Assembly: GCA_011037195.1 (NCBI GenBank)
Contig: JAAEAF010000188.1
Coordinates: 38,158 to 102,157 of the forward strand
Direction of reading: 5' to 3'
Length of the DNA: 64,000 nucleotides
Source: Triatoma infestans
Taxonomy: Eukaryota; Arthropoda; Insecta; Hemiptera; Reduviidae
Shown in pieces: positions 26,701-41,000 of the stretch. Every line of letters begins with the position of its first letter. Position 1 is the first letter of the stretch. The notes beneath the pieces were generated by a model. That model saw only the letters and a program-made list of their open reading frames with translations. It searched no databases and was not told the DNA's origin. The translations under genes were made by a program, and so were the position numbers.

Positions 26701-29700
26701 TCCAAGAGAGGGTTTGATTAAAGATAAATCCAAGGTTCTTAACAGAGGAATGGATTGGGACATTATTTTAAAAAAGTGAAGGAAGGGATTCGATATAATT
26801 AAGGGAATTACTGGAACCTATCACTATGGCCTTTGTCTTCTCTACATTCAAGGATAGTTGAATTTTATTCAGGGAACTTTATTGATTTTTTTTTTTGAAG
26901 TGTCATACATGCTCCTGAATATCCTAGCTTTTGCTGACGATAATGAACTGATTGCGTGCAACCGAGAAAACCTGCAATATAATCTGAATATACTCCATGA
27001 AGAATTGAAAGTGTTAAATATGAAATCAACGTAACAAAAAGAAGGACATTATGGACATTTGTAGGAAAAGAGGCCAGCCACTGATCGTCAGATTAATCAG
27101 CAAGTCCTACAATCTAGTGGCCAATTTTAAATACCTAGAATGAATATAAATGAAAAGGGCCGAATCTACAAGGGAATAAATGATAGGATAGCTTCGGCAG
27201 GAAGATTGTTTAACGCCTTGAAGAAAAGAATTCTTAAATAAGAAAGGATAAAAAAAAAAACTAAATGTATAGAAGTACATACTTCCCGATTTTAACTTAT
27301 GGCAGTGAGTCGTAAGAATCCATCGATACATCGTAGCCAAATGCAGGCAGCAGAGATGTACTTCCTTTGAAGGATCGAAGGCAAGACTCGTAAGGTTTGA
27401 ATAAGGAATACCAGGATAAAATCAAGCCTCTGAGTATTACCTGTGGAGGTTGTGCTCAAGGCACAGGGTCAGTGAGAAAGAGGAAGACAAGGAGCACACA
27501 GGAAGACACGATTAAAGATGATTTTGTAAAAAAGAAATTGGAAGAGATGGGACAGATTGGCGGGAGATAGGGAAGGCTGGAAAAGGCATTCGAAGGCACC
27601 TTGACACCGTGACGTATATGAAGATTGATTAAGAAGGAAGAGAGGAGTAATATAAGTCAAAAATATTTTATCTCTTTTGAGCTTTGTTTCACCCAACTCA
27701 TCATTATTATTTACAATGTTAGTTATTATTTACAATATTTTTTGAAGCGCAAAATAGCAAAGAAATTACAAAATGCATGGAATTTTATGTTTGAAAGAAG
27801 TAAAAAGAGCAAAATTGTAAACATGTTATTATTTGAATTCTTTCAAGAGAAAGACAAACATCTAATCATGAATCAAAACAACTATCTAAAACTATGACTT
27901 GAATAAATGAGCGGAACTTATAGGAAAAATAATAATAAATAAAAAAACCTACGCTTGGCTTTATGCTGTAGATTTGAAGGACAAATTATTAGAAATATCT
28001 TCTTGAAATTAGCACATTATAATTTCTCAGAATTAAATTCAAACTACTCAATATTTATTACACGCTGACTAAATAATTCTATTGGATGAAATAAATGACA
28101 AAAATAATAATAGCAATATGAATGATCTGTAAAAAAGAAGAGTCATTAAAAAAAAAAATTTAACTACTACACAGGGAATTTACCAATAAATTATATATAC
28201 ATAACTATCTGAGATCTGGTGGTTAAACCTTGAACTATTACATAGCCATATTGAGGAAATCATGCAGATAAATTTATTTATTGTACAAGTGGTTTAAAGT
28301 TATATTTTATTTTTGAATTTAAGCTAAGAACGTAAGTCGGTGTGACGATGAATTGGGAAATTAATAATCAATAAAGAAGTTTCGCACAATCCCATGGTTT
28401 TGAGACCAATTAAAAATTAAATAATATTCTTATTTGGTTTTCTCAAGTATTAAATATCATGCAGTAATAAACAAGAAATAAAAAAAAAAAATCATTAATT
28501 TAATATTTATTACTAAGCTGGTAATAACTAATTACATAATAAATTAACAGAAACAAAACAAAATCTAAACAGAATCCAAACAGAATATGTTTGGAAGGCT
28601 TGATGTAGTGTTAAACGATCCATGTCGGGCAACCCGATAATAAAACTTAACGAAACATTGCGTCTTCCCTTTGGCAATTAGAATTAGAATGACACGGGGG
28701 GGGGGAGACTCAAACCCAGGCACTGCTGCCTACCCGTTGAGGCTTATTGTACCCTCAATAACTAGTAGAGGAAGCCCCCTCTTCATGGAACCTTCTCCAC
28801 CAGTCCTTCTTGGAGTACGATTGCCTCCGGTCTCAACATGTCGAAGAACTCGTACCGCAATCTGCCGATCGCAACGCAATTAAACAACAGGTGAGAGGCT
28901 GTCTCCTCCTCCTGACACAGTCTACACAAGGGCGCCGAATCAACCAATCCCACCTTGTGCAGAAAACGCAGGGTCTTTCTGGTTCTTCTTCTACACAGCT
29001 CTGGCATGACCATTTTGCCGTGTTTTGCTCCAGTACTTAGCCTCCAGTGACGATTATGTTCTCTTCAAGTCCATTCTCTCAGAGATGCCTTTGCCATACT
29101 TTTGGCTATTCTCAGAACAGGTTCCGGCCTACAGAAAGGAGTATTCGCTCCATTCCTGGCCAGTTGGTCGGCTAGTTCATTACCTTTAATCCCCATACCA
29201 GCCGCACTTTGTTGTGCCGGGACAACGCCTCCAGGGAATCTCTACACTCCCTGACTAGGGAAGAAGTGATTCTGAATGCCCCCAAGTGCCTTCAGTGCAG
29301 CCTGGCTGCCCGAGAAGATGCATATCTCCCCTATTCCAAGAGCCCATACGCAAGTTCTCCTCAGCAAAGATCTTGCTTGCATAGATTTCAGCCTGGAATG
29401 TCGTGGAGTATCCACCGAGAGGCCTCTCAGTGAGTACCTCCGGTTTAACACCATATTTACCGGCTCCAGTTCCACAGGCCATTTTAGACCCATCCGTAGA
29501 CCAGGATCCCTCAGTCCGGCCACGTTTTTCCCAACTTTTAGCCCATTCCGATTTTGAAGTAAAGATCACTTGGAAGGGGAGCTTAAAGTGGAATGTTGGA
29601 CAGCATTCTTCCCCAGCCATCTTAAAGATAGGGCCAGGGTCAACCTTCTGTGTTATGTCCAAATGCTTGGCCAGGGATCTCCTCTGCTTCCACTAGCCAT

Positions 29701-32700
29701 TGTTCATTAGTCTGTAAGTACTGACCCTCGCCTCCGCTTGTATCAAAAGATGTAGCGGAGGTAACCCCAGCCCCTTTGGCATTTAGTCACACTTCTATAC
29801 TTTTAATATAGCTATTACTTTTTCCAAACAATTCATCACATTCTTTCAGTCACTATGAATATAATTAATAAAGAAGTAATTACCTCGAAGAAATAATAAA
29901 AATTTAAATCTCAAAACAAACTTTGCTCTAAGTTAATGTTTAACAAGAAGATGTGTATAGAATGTGTGGTTTCAATTACAATTGGTTCAATATATCTCAA
30001 AAGTAATATTCTTTTTTTAATTGTCTGAGGGAAAGGACCAAGCCCTAGGCTATCCAAGCCCATTTGGAACCATACAGCTACCCCAAAGTTCGGAGCTTCT
30101 CAGTGCATTGCCGGCCTCCGGACAGTGTTCTCTCGTAAGAGACAACACTGTCCATCACCGGACAATGAGCTGTAAGAGGCTCCTAGGAAGAAAAAAAATC
30201 TAAGGCCAGCAGCTGGAATCGAACCCGTGATCTCCGCGTTGCTAGTCCAGCGCGCTACCACTGAGCTAATCCCTTCCCTTAGTAATATTCCATAATAACA
30301 GAACAAAAGAAGTTGCAAAAAAAGAAATTAATAATTATTACGCTTTAATCTAATTTTGGACATAAAAGAATAATGATGTTTTATTTCTCATGGTTTACAA
30401 TAACAATAATGTTTAATTCTGATAAAGTTTGCCTGTTCCTTTGTGACAAATATAATAATAAATTTTTACATTAATTATAACAATTAATATTATAACAATA
30501 AATAAGAATGACCATAATAAATAATGGAAAAGATGGGGGGGGGGGGATTATATAAGATGTTTGCTGTGTAAGAAGGTGTGGCTATAGAATAAATGCAATT
30601 CAGTCTAAAAAATCTATTGTGACTCCCTAATGAAGAGTAGTCTGTTCAGGCTCTGGGTCGGGAACGGGTTATCCCACATGTTTCCTTTCCGATCCTTTTC
30701 CTCTCGAAACTCTCACAAGACTTTCTCTTCCTGCAATTTATAAAGTTATAATTGACTAATTGTCTTCAAATTGACAATGTTTACTAGATAAGTTAATTGT
30801 CTGCAATAGAAGAATGACGAGTTCACAGACATACATCACTGGCCAAGAGTGCAGAGAATCCCTGACACAACTTTCTCGACACAATAAAGTTCAGATGGAG
30901 TGAGTGGCGGGACATATGGGAATTAGAGATAATGAAGCAGCCGATCGACTAGCCAGATATGGGGCGAATACTCTGTTCGGTGGTCCAGAAATTATCCTAG
31001 GGATAACCAAAAGGACAGTACACGCATATCTCAGAGAGACTCGCTCCGTAGAAAGCACGACACAGTCTGGAAACTAAGTCCAGCAGTCAAACATAGCAAG
31101 ACGATTATGTCAAAGAGGTGTAAATATAGAACCAAAGAGACCCTTTGCTTAGGTAGGCACCAGTTTAATCTGTTGACTGGTCTTTTCACGGGACATGGTT
31201 AGGTTCAGGAAATATCTACACAAGATGGGGATTTAACTCGGAACTTTTTGGTAGATTATGTCCGAAGAAGGAGGAGGAAACAGCCTCACATTTGTTGTTT
31301 GATTCTAGTGCAATCGTTAGAAATCTTTGGGACATTCAGAGCAAAGGAGATAATAGCGCAAAAAGAACTGGTTGGGAAACCTTAATCCTTACGATCCCCT
31401 CAATCCCCTCAACCTTATGAAGAGGGGAGGTATCCCATACAAGACCTGCAGCAGTTGGCACAATAAGCCTCTACACTGGTGGCTGCAGAGCCTAAGGTTG
31501 TGACCGAACCCATGTTCAATTCCATTTTACGTAATGTGTATATAAAGTTTAATTTCTTCAGCCGATGCTTAGCTCTTTTTTCCATTAACATATCAGTAGA
31601 CGACGAATCATAATTTTTTTTTCTTCAGACATTCTGTTGCAGATTATAATAATAACAAATGATGTCTGGGTTCATAATTGAATAATGTATTAGTCAAAGC
31701 AGTGGCGGCTCGTGACTTGGATATGTGGGGGTTCAACTTTTTTTTTTTAAATACTTACATTACCTATCATAATTAGTAGCTTGGCTAGTTAAAAATCACG
31801 AAGTAAGCCAGGAGCCAGGTAAAAACTTGCATCCCTCTCCTACAATTAAATATGTTAAATTAAGAATAAATCTATTAGCTCAGTGGATAGTGCATTGGAC
31901 TCCCACGCGGAGGACTCGGGTTCGAGTCCAGCTGTGCTGCCCTTAGGTTTTTCTTCCTAGGAGCTCTTACAGCACACTGTCCGGTGATGGGCAGTGTTGT
32001 CTGTAACGAGAGAACACCATCCGGAGGCCGGCAGTGCACTGAGAAGGCTCAGGCGGCAATGACCATTACTCAGTTCTCAAAATTATAATTGACAAATTTT
32101 ATAGATTGTGTACCAAATTTAATGAAATTCTTCGAAAACTGAAAAAAATGTTCAGTAAAAGCGCACTTCCGGTTTACTATTTTCTTGAAACTCGAATTTT
32201 GGCCATCTATTTATTTCTAATTAATTTTGTTTGGATGATAGAATTGTATAATCAAATATGAGAGCACTTTAGAGAATAATATAACCCCATCCCTCCCCTA
32301 AAAGTGCCCTTAAATGAATTTACCAGACAAATGTTTCAAATAAAAGTTATAGATCTTTGTATGTTTAGTTTATGTAAGAAGATTCAAGAAAATTATCGGA
32401 GCAATTTTTGAGAAAATGGCGAAAAAGTGAAAAAATCATTTAGTAAAGTGGTAAAGTAAACGCACTTCCGGTTATCCGATTTTTTTCAAACTCGGAATTT
32501 CAACAACATATTATATTCTTATTAATATTATTTAGATGACAGAATTGTATAGCGAACCGAAATAGAACTTTAGATTGAAACCTAACCCAACCCCTCCTTC
32601 AAAACTGCCTTTAAATGAATTTTTCCGGAGAAATGTTTCAAATAGAAGTTGTAGATCTTTGTATGTATAGTTCATATACCAAATTTCAAGAAAATCGTCG

Positions 32701-35002
32701 GAGCCATTTTTGAGAAAATTGCAAAAAAGTAAAAAAATCAACTAGTAAAGTGGTACTTCCGGTTGAGGAATTTCGACAGATAACGTAGGGTCAGATCTCA
32801 TGGTGATACCTAAACGGAATATTAAGTTTCAACTTTCTACGGTTTTTCGTTTTTGAGCTATGGTGTTCAGATACATATACACACACCCGTGCACGCACAC
32901 AGGCGCGCACACACACACACACACACACGCACACAGAGAACATTTGCTAAAAACTTTTTTAACTCCGGGTAAGATCGGCTAAGTTCGTTCGTAGATCGTA
33001 AGTAATGTTCATCGCGCTTGTAACCCCTACCCTTTTTGAAAAAAGTTAATAAAAACATACACTTTTCTATACTAACACAAAGAAATTTTTTATATATACA
33101 TATATATATATACTAAATTCTCCAGCGCGACTCCCAACTGTGAACCCCCTGCTTCCTACTTTTTTATACATCTCCTGATACACATGCAATTCACTAAGTG
33201 TACAATTCGTTGTACGAACATATTAAAGGAGCTCCTATACTGATATACGTTCCTATTCTTTTATGTCTGACTCTCCGATTGTACTACTTCTTTTTCATTA
33301 ATACTCTTTATAGATTACACAATTTTTGTACAATTTATACTTATAGTATATACAATTTTTGGTGTGACTTATGTTCCTAACTAATATAAAAATGAAAATA
33401 TTTTTTTTGAACTTGAAATATGACAGAAAATAAAATCAAATAAGAAAATTTTGCTACTTTTTTATTTAATTTTTTACTTTTTTCTTCAAATAGTTGGGGG
33501 TTCAGTCGCGCAATCGCGAATACCAGTAGCCGCCACTGAGTCAAAGTAATCATTGGTATAAATTATATAATTAAAACAAACAAATAGGAGTTTGTTGTGT
33601 GATGGTTGGTTAATTTATTATTCGCCTTCAAATATCAGCATGTTTTCATTCATAAAAACTTTTATAATTACCTAGTATTAGTTAATAATATTATTCTAAA
33701 CCATTAACGATAATATATAAAAGATGTGTGAGGTTTTCAAACATGGTTTTCTTAATTTTTTAACAAACTTCAAAGTAAACTTTAATACTTTTAATAATGA
33801 GTTTCTGTAAAATAAAAGAATAAGCAGAAATAAAAGTGGGCACACAAATTTAGAGGACTATTTAATGAAAATAAAAAATAAACCTACAATATTCTTGAAA
33901 GATAAAGTGAAAAGAAGAAATAAATGCTGAACATCCGGGTTCAATCAAGATCAGACAAAATTCCCCATTAAAAGGAAATAAAATTAGATGTCGAAGTGAC
34001 TTCTTTTTTTGCCCCCTGATTGCGTTATTCCAAGGGGAATTTTACCACAGAATTATATTGAACTCAATTTTATGCATTATTTCTGTAAATAATACGACTA
34101 AATCTCCAGCCACTGAATAATTTTTGAAATGTTTGATTATTATTTTAAAGAAGTGTGATAAAAAACAAAAAATCTGGCGTGAAACACTCACAACAAACTT
34201 CTCTTACTCCAGTTCTCAAAATTATAATTGACAAATTTTATAGTTTGTGTACCAAATTTAATGAAATTCGTCGAAAACTGAAAAAAAACTTCAGTAAAAG
34301 CACACTTCCGGTTTACTAATTTCCTTGAAATTCGGTATTTTGGCCATCTATTTATTTCTAATTAAATTTGTTTGGATGATAGAATTGTATAATCAACTAT
34401 GATAGCACATTAGAAAAAAAACATAACCCCTAAAAGCGCCCTTAAATGAATTTTCCTAGAGAAATAATTTAAATAAAAGTTGTAGCTCTTTGTATGAGTA
34501 GTTAATATACCAAGTTTCAAGAAAATCGTCGGAGCCATTTTTGAGAAAATCGTGAAAAAGTGAAAAACATCATTTAGTAAAGTGGAAAAGTAAACGCACT
34601 TCCGGTCATCCGATTTTTATCAAAATCGGAATTTCAACAACATATTTAATTCTAATTAACATTATTTAGATGGCAGAATTATCTAATAAACTGAAATAAC
34701 ACTTTAGATGAAAACCTAACCCCATCCCTCCCCCATAACTGCCATTAAATGAATTTTCCCAGAGAAATGTTTCAAATAAAAGTTGTAGCTCTTTGTATGT
34801 GTAATTGATATACCAAGTTTGAAGAAAATCGTTGGAGCCATTTTGGAGAAAATCGCAAAAAAGTAAAAAAAAAACACAAGTAAAGTGGTACTTCCGGTTG
34901 AGTAATTTTGGCAGATAACGTACTGTCAGGTCCTATGGTGATACCTAAACGGAATATCAAGTTTCAACTTTCTACGGTTTTTAGTTTTTGAGCTATGCGG
35001 TT

Positions 35003-35043
<41 letters not shown>

Positions 35044-38000
35044 CATTTGCTAAAAAACCACTTTTTTGGACTCAGGGGACCTCAAAACGGATATTTCCGG
35101 TGAAAACTCGTTATCGAAAATTTGAAACAATTACAATACTTCCTCGGTGTAGGAGTAGGAGAAAGAAATCGTTTGGGCCGTTTTTGAGAAAAATAGCAAA
35201 AAAAAATAAATCTTTGATTCTGTAATTCAAGTACTTCCGGTCGAGGAATTTCGACAAATAATTTCCTGTCTAATCTCGTGGTGATATCCAAAAGGAATGT
35301 CATGTTTGAATTTAATATGATTTTTCGTTTGCGAGCTATGCTGTACCCACACACACCTACACGCATACGGACACGCAATGACCATTTTCTATAACCCACT
35401 TTTCGTATCACACGCTACTTAAATCGTAGTAAGTGAGTGTTGTTAGTGTTTATTTTTTTAATTTCTCTTACTTCTAATAAGAGGTATTGTATCGTGTCAA
35501 ATTTTCGATATCGAGTTTTTACCGGAAATATCTCCTGATTCCAAGAAATAGGTTTTTAGAAGATGGTCTGTGTGTATGGGTGTGTCTGTGTGCGTGCATA
35601 CGAGAATGTATGCATGTGAACAGCATAACTCGAAAACGAAGAATTGCAGAAAGTTATCAAAATTCTTCAACCGGAAATAATACTTTGAAACTTCCTATAT
35701 AAACTAAACATACAAAGATCTACAAGTTCTATTGAAAACATTTCTCTGGAAAAATTCATTTAAGGGTCTAAAGTGGTATCATAGTTGATTATACAATTCT
35801 ATCATCCAAACAAAATTAGTTAGAAATAAATAGATAGCCAAAATTGCCGAGTTTCAAGAAAATTAGTACACCGGAAGTGTGCTTTTACTGAATAGTTTTT
35901 TCAGTTTTCATTAAATTTAGTATACTTACTATATAATTGTCAATTACTATTTCGAGAACTGGAGTAAGAGAAAGTTGTGTGAGTATTTCGCCCCATATTT
36001 TTATTATTATATTAATGAATTTATTATGTGCAATATAATAAAGAAATAATAATAATAAAAAAAATAAAACTGATATAATCGTCAGTTTATACGAAACAAG
36101 GACGCAGTCACAGCCCGTCGAAGCCGGTTTTCACAGTATTTTACGTGATGATAGCCGTTGAAACTTGAATGATCAAATTACTCGTCATTAAATTAAAAAA
36201 AAAAAATTAAAAAAATCAATGATCAAGAAGTGATAGAGTGGGGCAATGAAATAAATTACTTCTTACAACTGTTAAGCAACATTAGGGATTGTGTGAGTGG
36301 GCAATGACCTCTATGGTGGAATCTTAAAAGTTCATATCCCGATGAGGAAAAATAAAGAAATAATATATTACCATTATGGTAATACAAACTTTTATCACTT
36401 CCTCGTATTAAAGACTGGTTTCAGATTAAACGTTATTTCTTAGACTCAAAACAGGGAAAATACAAAGAATTAGTGAGAATATATCAATAGATAACGTCTG
36501 CCCCTAAAAAAACAACCAAAAAAACCAAGCATTAATTAGTTATGTTTTAATTATCTAATTAGTTGATCATTATAAGAATAACCTTTAAAACAATAAAGGA
36601 AATGAATTTTACAAAGAAATTAACTTATTATTAACCTCGAAACGTTTCATTAGAATATTCTTCTTCTTCTTAATCATTCCTCGTTTACCTTTCAGTGTCG
36701 AGGTGCCTTCACTAAAGCTTTCCAACTATCCCTATCCTCAGTCAACTTTCTATTCCTTCTCCAATCCAAGTTCTTCTTTTTGAAATCCTCCCTCACTATC
36801 CCTTCCCATGTAGTGCGCGGTCTGCCCCTGCCTCTTTGACCCTGCATCTTAGCCTCAAAACAAGTTCTCGCTATACGGCCTGCGTCCATCCTCATCATGT
36901 GCCCAAACCATCTTAGCCTGTGTTCTCTCAGCAGCTCATCCACCGTCCCGACATTTAGATTAGACCTTATTGTAGAATTTCTTATTCTATCTCTCCTTGT
37001 CTTTCCCTCAATTTTTCCGAGGAAACGCATTTCGGCTGCCTGTACCTGGCTGCTGTGTTTTGAAGTTAGAGCCCATGATTCGCTGCCGTAGGTTAGAATT
37101 GGGAGATAAGTATTTTTAAAAACCGTTATTTTCGTGCCCTTCGTTATTTCCTTTTTAGTAATAAATCCTTTCTTAAGGGCACCGAACATTCTACCTGCCG
37201 TAGCCACTCTTCCGTTAATTTCTCCGTGGATTCGGCCTTGTTCATTGATATTTACTCCCAAATATTTAAAATCAGCAACTTGCTCCAACATAACATTCCT
37301 GATGTTAACATTTAGCGGTCCTTCTCTGCAACGGCTAATCTCCATAGTTTTAGATTTATGGACGTTAATCGCCATGTGAATTTTCCCTAATTCTTCCTGC
37401 AATATATTCATATTGTATTGCAAATTTATATCATTATTTGCAAACACGACGATATCATCTGCGAACGCGAGGAGGCTCAAACGCACAGGAGTCATTCTAC
37501 AATAACCGACATTGAAGCTGCGCATCTTTTGCTGACACTGCCGCAAAGCTTCGTCTAAGGCAACTATAAATAACAATGGGCTAAGGCTACAGCCTTGACG
37601 GATTCCTTTCGTTGTTACAAATTCTTTCGACCTAACGTTGGAAGTGCGAACGTAATTTCTTGTTGTTTTGTATAGACTTTCTATGGCCCTCCTTAAGCCT
37701 TCGTTTACTCCTTTCCTGATTAGAGAGTCCATTATGTCACACCTTCTCACTCGATCGAATGCTTTTTCCAGGTCCACATAGCATACACACAATTTCTTGT
37801 TCTTTTCTATGACCTTCTCGCTTACTTCATTAGAACATTAGATACTTTAATTTTGTTTTGTTAGAAATAAGTTAAATTTGTTTTGTCTACAAACATTGCC
37901 CACTTTAGTTAGTAATTGCTTTTAATAACAAAAACTGTTACAAAATAGCCGTAAATATATTTATTAAATAAGAACTCGCTAAACCAAAACTTTAAGTAAA

Positions 38001-41000
38001 TGGGCAGCGAAATATCTTCAGAGATTTTGGCGTTCTTGCGGTTATTAGCATAACAAAAGAACAACACTTGCACAGTACACATAACGGCTGTGCGTTAGGC
38101 TGGCTACAAACTATGTATGTGTTCGCGATGCGTGATTCGTCCAGTTCGTTGCAGTGCGTAGTAATTCGTAAACAGAGCATACAGACTATGCACGCGTGAT
38201 GCGTGACTTATCCATGTTCGTCGCAGTTTCAAATTAGTTCACAGAAATTCGTGAGCACGTGCAAAGCCTATATATTAATTACTTCAGTAGCACATATATA
38301 CTATTTTTAAACTGTATGCACTATACATATTTCTGTTCGGAAAATATGGAGAGTGACGATGATCTACCAATAGCTAGTGCTGTTTTTATTATCATGGCGC
38401 AAAATAAGAAAAAAAACTTCAAACTTCTCTGCCAACATTTTAAAGGCGTCACGTTTTTTATTCCCTATTTTTCTTATCTTTATCCCTTGGATCCCACAAA
38501 TAACGCAGTTGTTCAATTTCATAAATTAAATCTAGAACGCGTTCATCAGACCACTCAAATTCTTGCCTGTTGTCTTCTTCGGCCATTATTTTTAAAATAA
38601 TAAACTATCCTTATAATAATAAAATTAATATATAAAATATTTATAATAAAATTATCCTTAAAATAATAAACAAAATAAGAGAAAGTAAAAAATTATAAAA
38701 TTAAACGGAATAAAATATAAACATAACCTCCTTGTTTTAACATAACGAATTAGCGCTCATAACGAATTGACGAATTAACTACGAACACAGCCCGAACTTT
38801 GGCGAATCAGTGGTTCGTGCTGATGCGCGGCCTTTGATATTCGTCAATTTACCGCTCTTTAGAGCGAATCACTGTGCACACACGCATCATGTTGTTTACG
38901 AATCGATTTTTAACGAACAAGTCCCTACACACTATTCGTGAACTGCCCGCGAATCACGCATCATGCATCACGAATCGCGAATACATGCATAGTCTGTAGC
39001 CAGCCTTAGATTTGCAACTATTTGGGTTACCGTGCCTAGGGGAAACTTCTAGCCGACTGCTTGGCAAGCAATGATCTGCTTCTTTTTGCTGGTCTACTTT
39101 TTTTCTTTTTTTTTTTTTTTATTTATTTTAATTACAGTATAAATCAAGAAAAATCTGGAAATTCTAATTTTTTTACTTTCTCTTACTCCTAGTAAGAGGA
39201 AGTGTTGTAAATGTGTCAAATTTTCGATATCGAGTTTTCACCGGAAATATCCGTTTTGAGGTCCCCTGAGTCCAAAAAAGTGTTTTTTAGCAAATGGTTT
39301 GAGTGTGTGTATGTGAACAGCATAGCTCAAAATTGAAAAGCCGTAGAAAGTTGAAACTTGATATTCCGTTTAAATATCAACATGGGATCTGACAGTACGT
39401 TATCTATCAAAATTCCTCAACCGGAAGTACCACTTTAATATTTTTTTTTTTTTATGATTTTCTCAAAAATGGCTCCGATGATTTTCTTGTAACTTCCTAT
39501 ACATACAAAGATGTTTTCTTTGTACCGTTAAATTAAAATGATACATTACAACGTTTCTCTGGGAAAATTCATTTAAGGGCACTTTTAGGCGCGTGATGGG
39601 GTTATGTTTATCCCTAAAGTGCTATAATAATTTATTATACAATTCTATCAACCAACCATAATTAGTTAGAAATAAATAGATGGTCAAAATTCCGAGTTTC
39701 AAGAAAATTAGTAAACCGGAAGTGCGCTTTTATTGAACAGTTTTTTTTCAGTTTTCAAAGAATTTTATTAAATTTGTTGCACAAACTATAAAATTTGTCA
39801 TTTATAATTTTGAAAACAGGAGTAAGAGAAAGTTGTGTGAGTGTTTCACACCAGATTTTTTATTATTTTTTTTATCCTTTTATCAAAATATTTTTTTCTA
39901 CGGCAGCTGATTAATGTGGCAATTATTCCACTGAAATTACTGGCTAAAGTTCTAACTTTTAATCTTTAAAGATAAAATATCAGAAAACATAATGTAATTT
40001 TGCTTAATATTAAACCTGATGTTATACAACCTTGTTTCTAAGTTAACCTTCCCCATTTAATGGATCGCCGTGACCTATTTTGGGCATATCTTTCGTACAA
40101 CATAATTATAAGGCACCGTCCTTATAGCTGCGTCATTCTAATATAAGTCACGTGAGGCGTGGCATTTTTCCCTATCTTAAACGATTAAGATTTTACTGGA
40201 TTCAGACAAAGTGGCCTACCTTATACCTTACGATAAAGAAAATGAATGCGTCCTACTTCCATCATCAAGAAGTCATTATTTACTGTCCACTCTGCCAGTT
40301 CAATGTATCACTCTCTTTCACGCTACTATACTCTTCACTAGTTCAACTGTGTAAAGTCCTTGCAGTAACTTGTGTTTGATTAATATACAGTGTCCAGTCA
40401 GTATAGTTATCTCATATATTATTTTCTTGGACCAACCCCCAGAAAAACTTCGCTACACCCTCTGGAATGGACAACATTCTTATCGGTTTATATCTTTATT
40501 TAAGTATTGTTTAAGTAAAAGTTTTGAATTTTGTAGAAAAAATAAATTTAACGCTAGAATAAAGTCCTTTTACTACACTCTTTCAGTTACCATACTCGTT
40601 TACTCTCGTGTGGCCCAATCTGAACTCGAGTGTGTAAAAGCGGGCATTTTAGTCATTTGTCAAATAAATAACTTTTACTTTTTCTGCCAAATCCTAATAT
40701 CAGTATCTATCTAGCGACTTTAATTTATACGATTACATTGTGCTTTTTATGCAAGCATTATTTTTTCGATTTTGTAAAATTTGACCCGAAGCTTCAAAAG
40801 GTTGTTGCCGACATTGTTCTAGCATACACACACATATATATATTCCACACACTGTATACTTTACAGGCGAGTACAAACATTGTATACAAAAATCCATGGC
40901 AGCCATAATAGATTTCTTTTAGATTGAATTATTCGCAAATTATAATTATATAATTCCCAAATTTCAGCTTTATAGGCATTCCCTCTACAAGTCCACCATC

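Larger units (their letters stand above)
28580..30725 (+). repeat. Direct duplication, copy 1
   Basis: Matches 41092-42785 in the same order once the LINE at 28682-29771 is removed, including a SINE at the corresponding site and the AAGATGTTTGCTGTGTAAG end region. Confidence 0.78.
31700..33538. mobile_element. Non-autonomous hAT transposon with nested SINE and DINE/HINE copy
   Basis: Ends CAGTGGCGGCT and its inverse AGCCGCCACTG, flanked by the perfect 8-bp duplication AGTCAAAG (31692-31699, 33539-33546). About 660-800 bp belong to the element itself; the rest is nested insertions. No transposase frame. Confidence 0.85.

Noticed and set aside
36897..37379. Plus-strand open frames
   Set aside because: Antisense shadows of the LINE reverse transcriptase.
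40370..40714. 114-codon plus-strand frame
   Set aside because: No resemblance to a known family and located in intron sequence; chance open frame.
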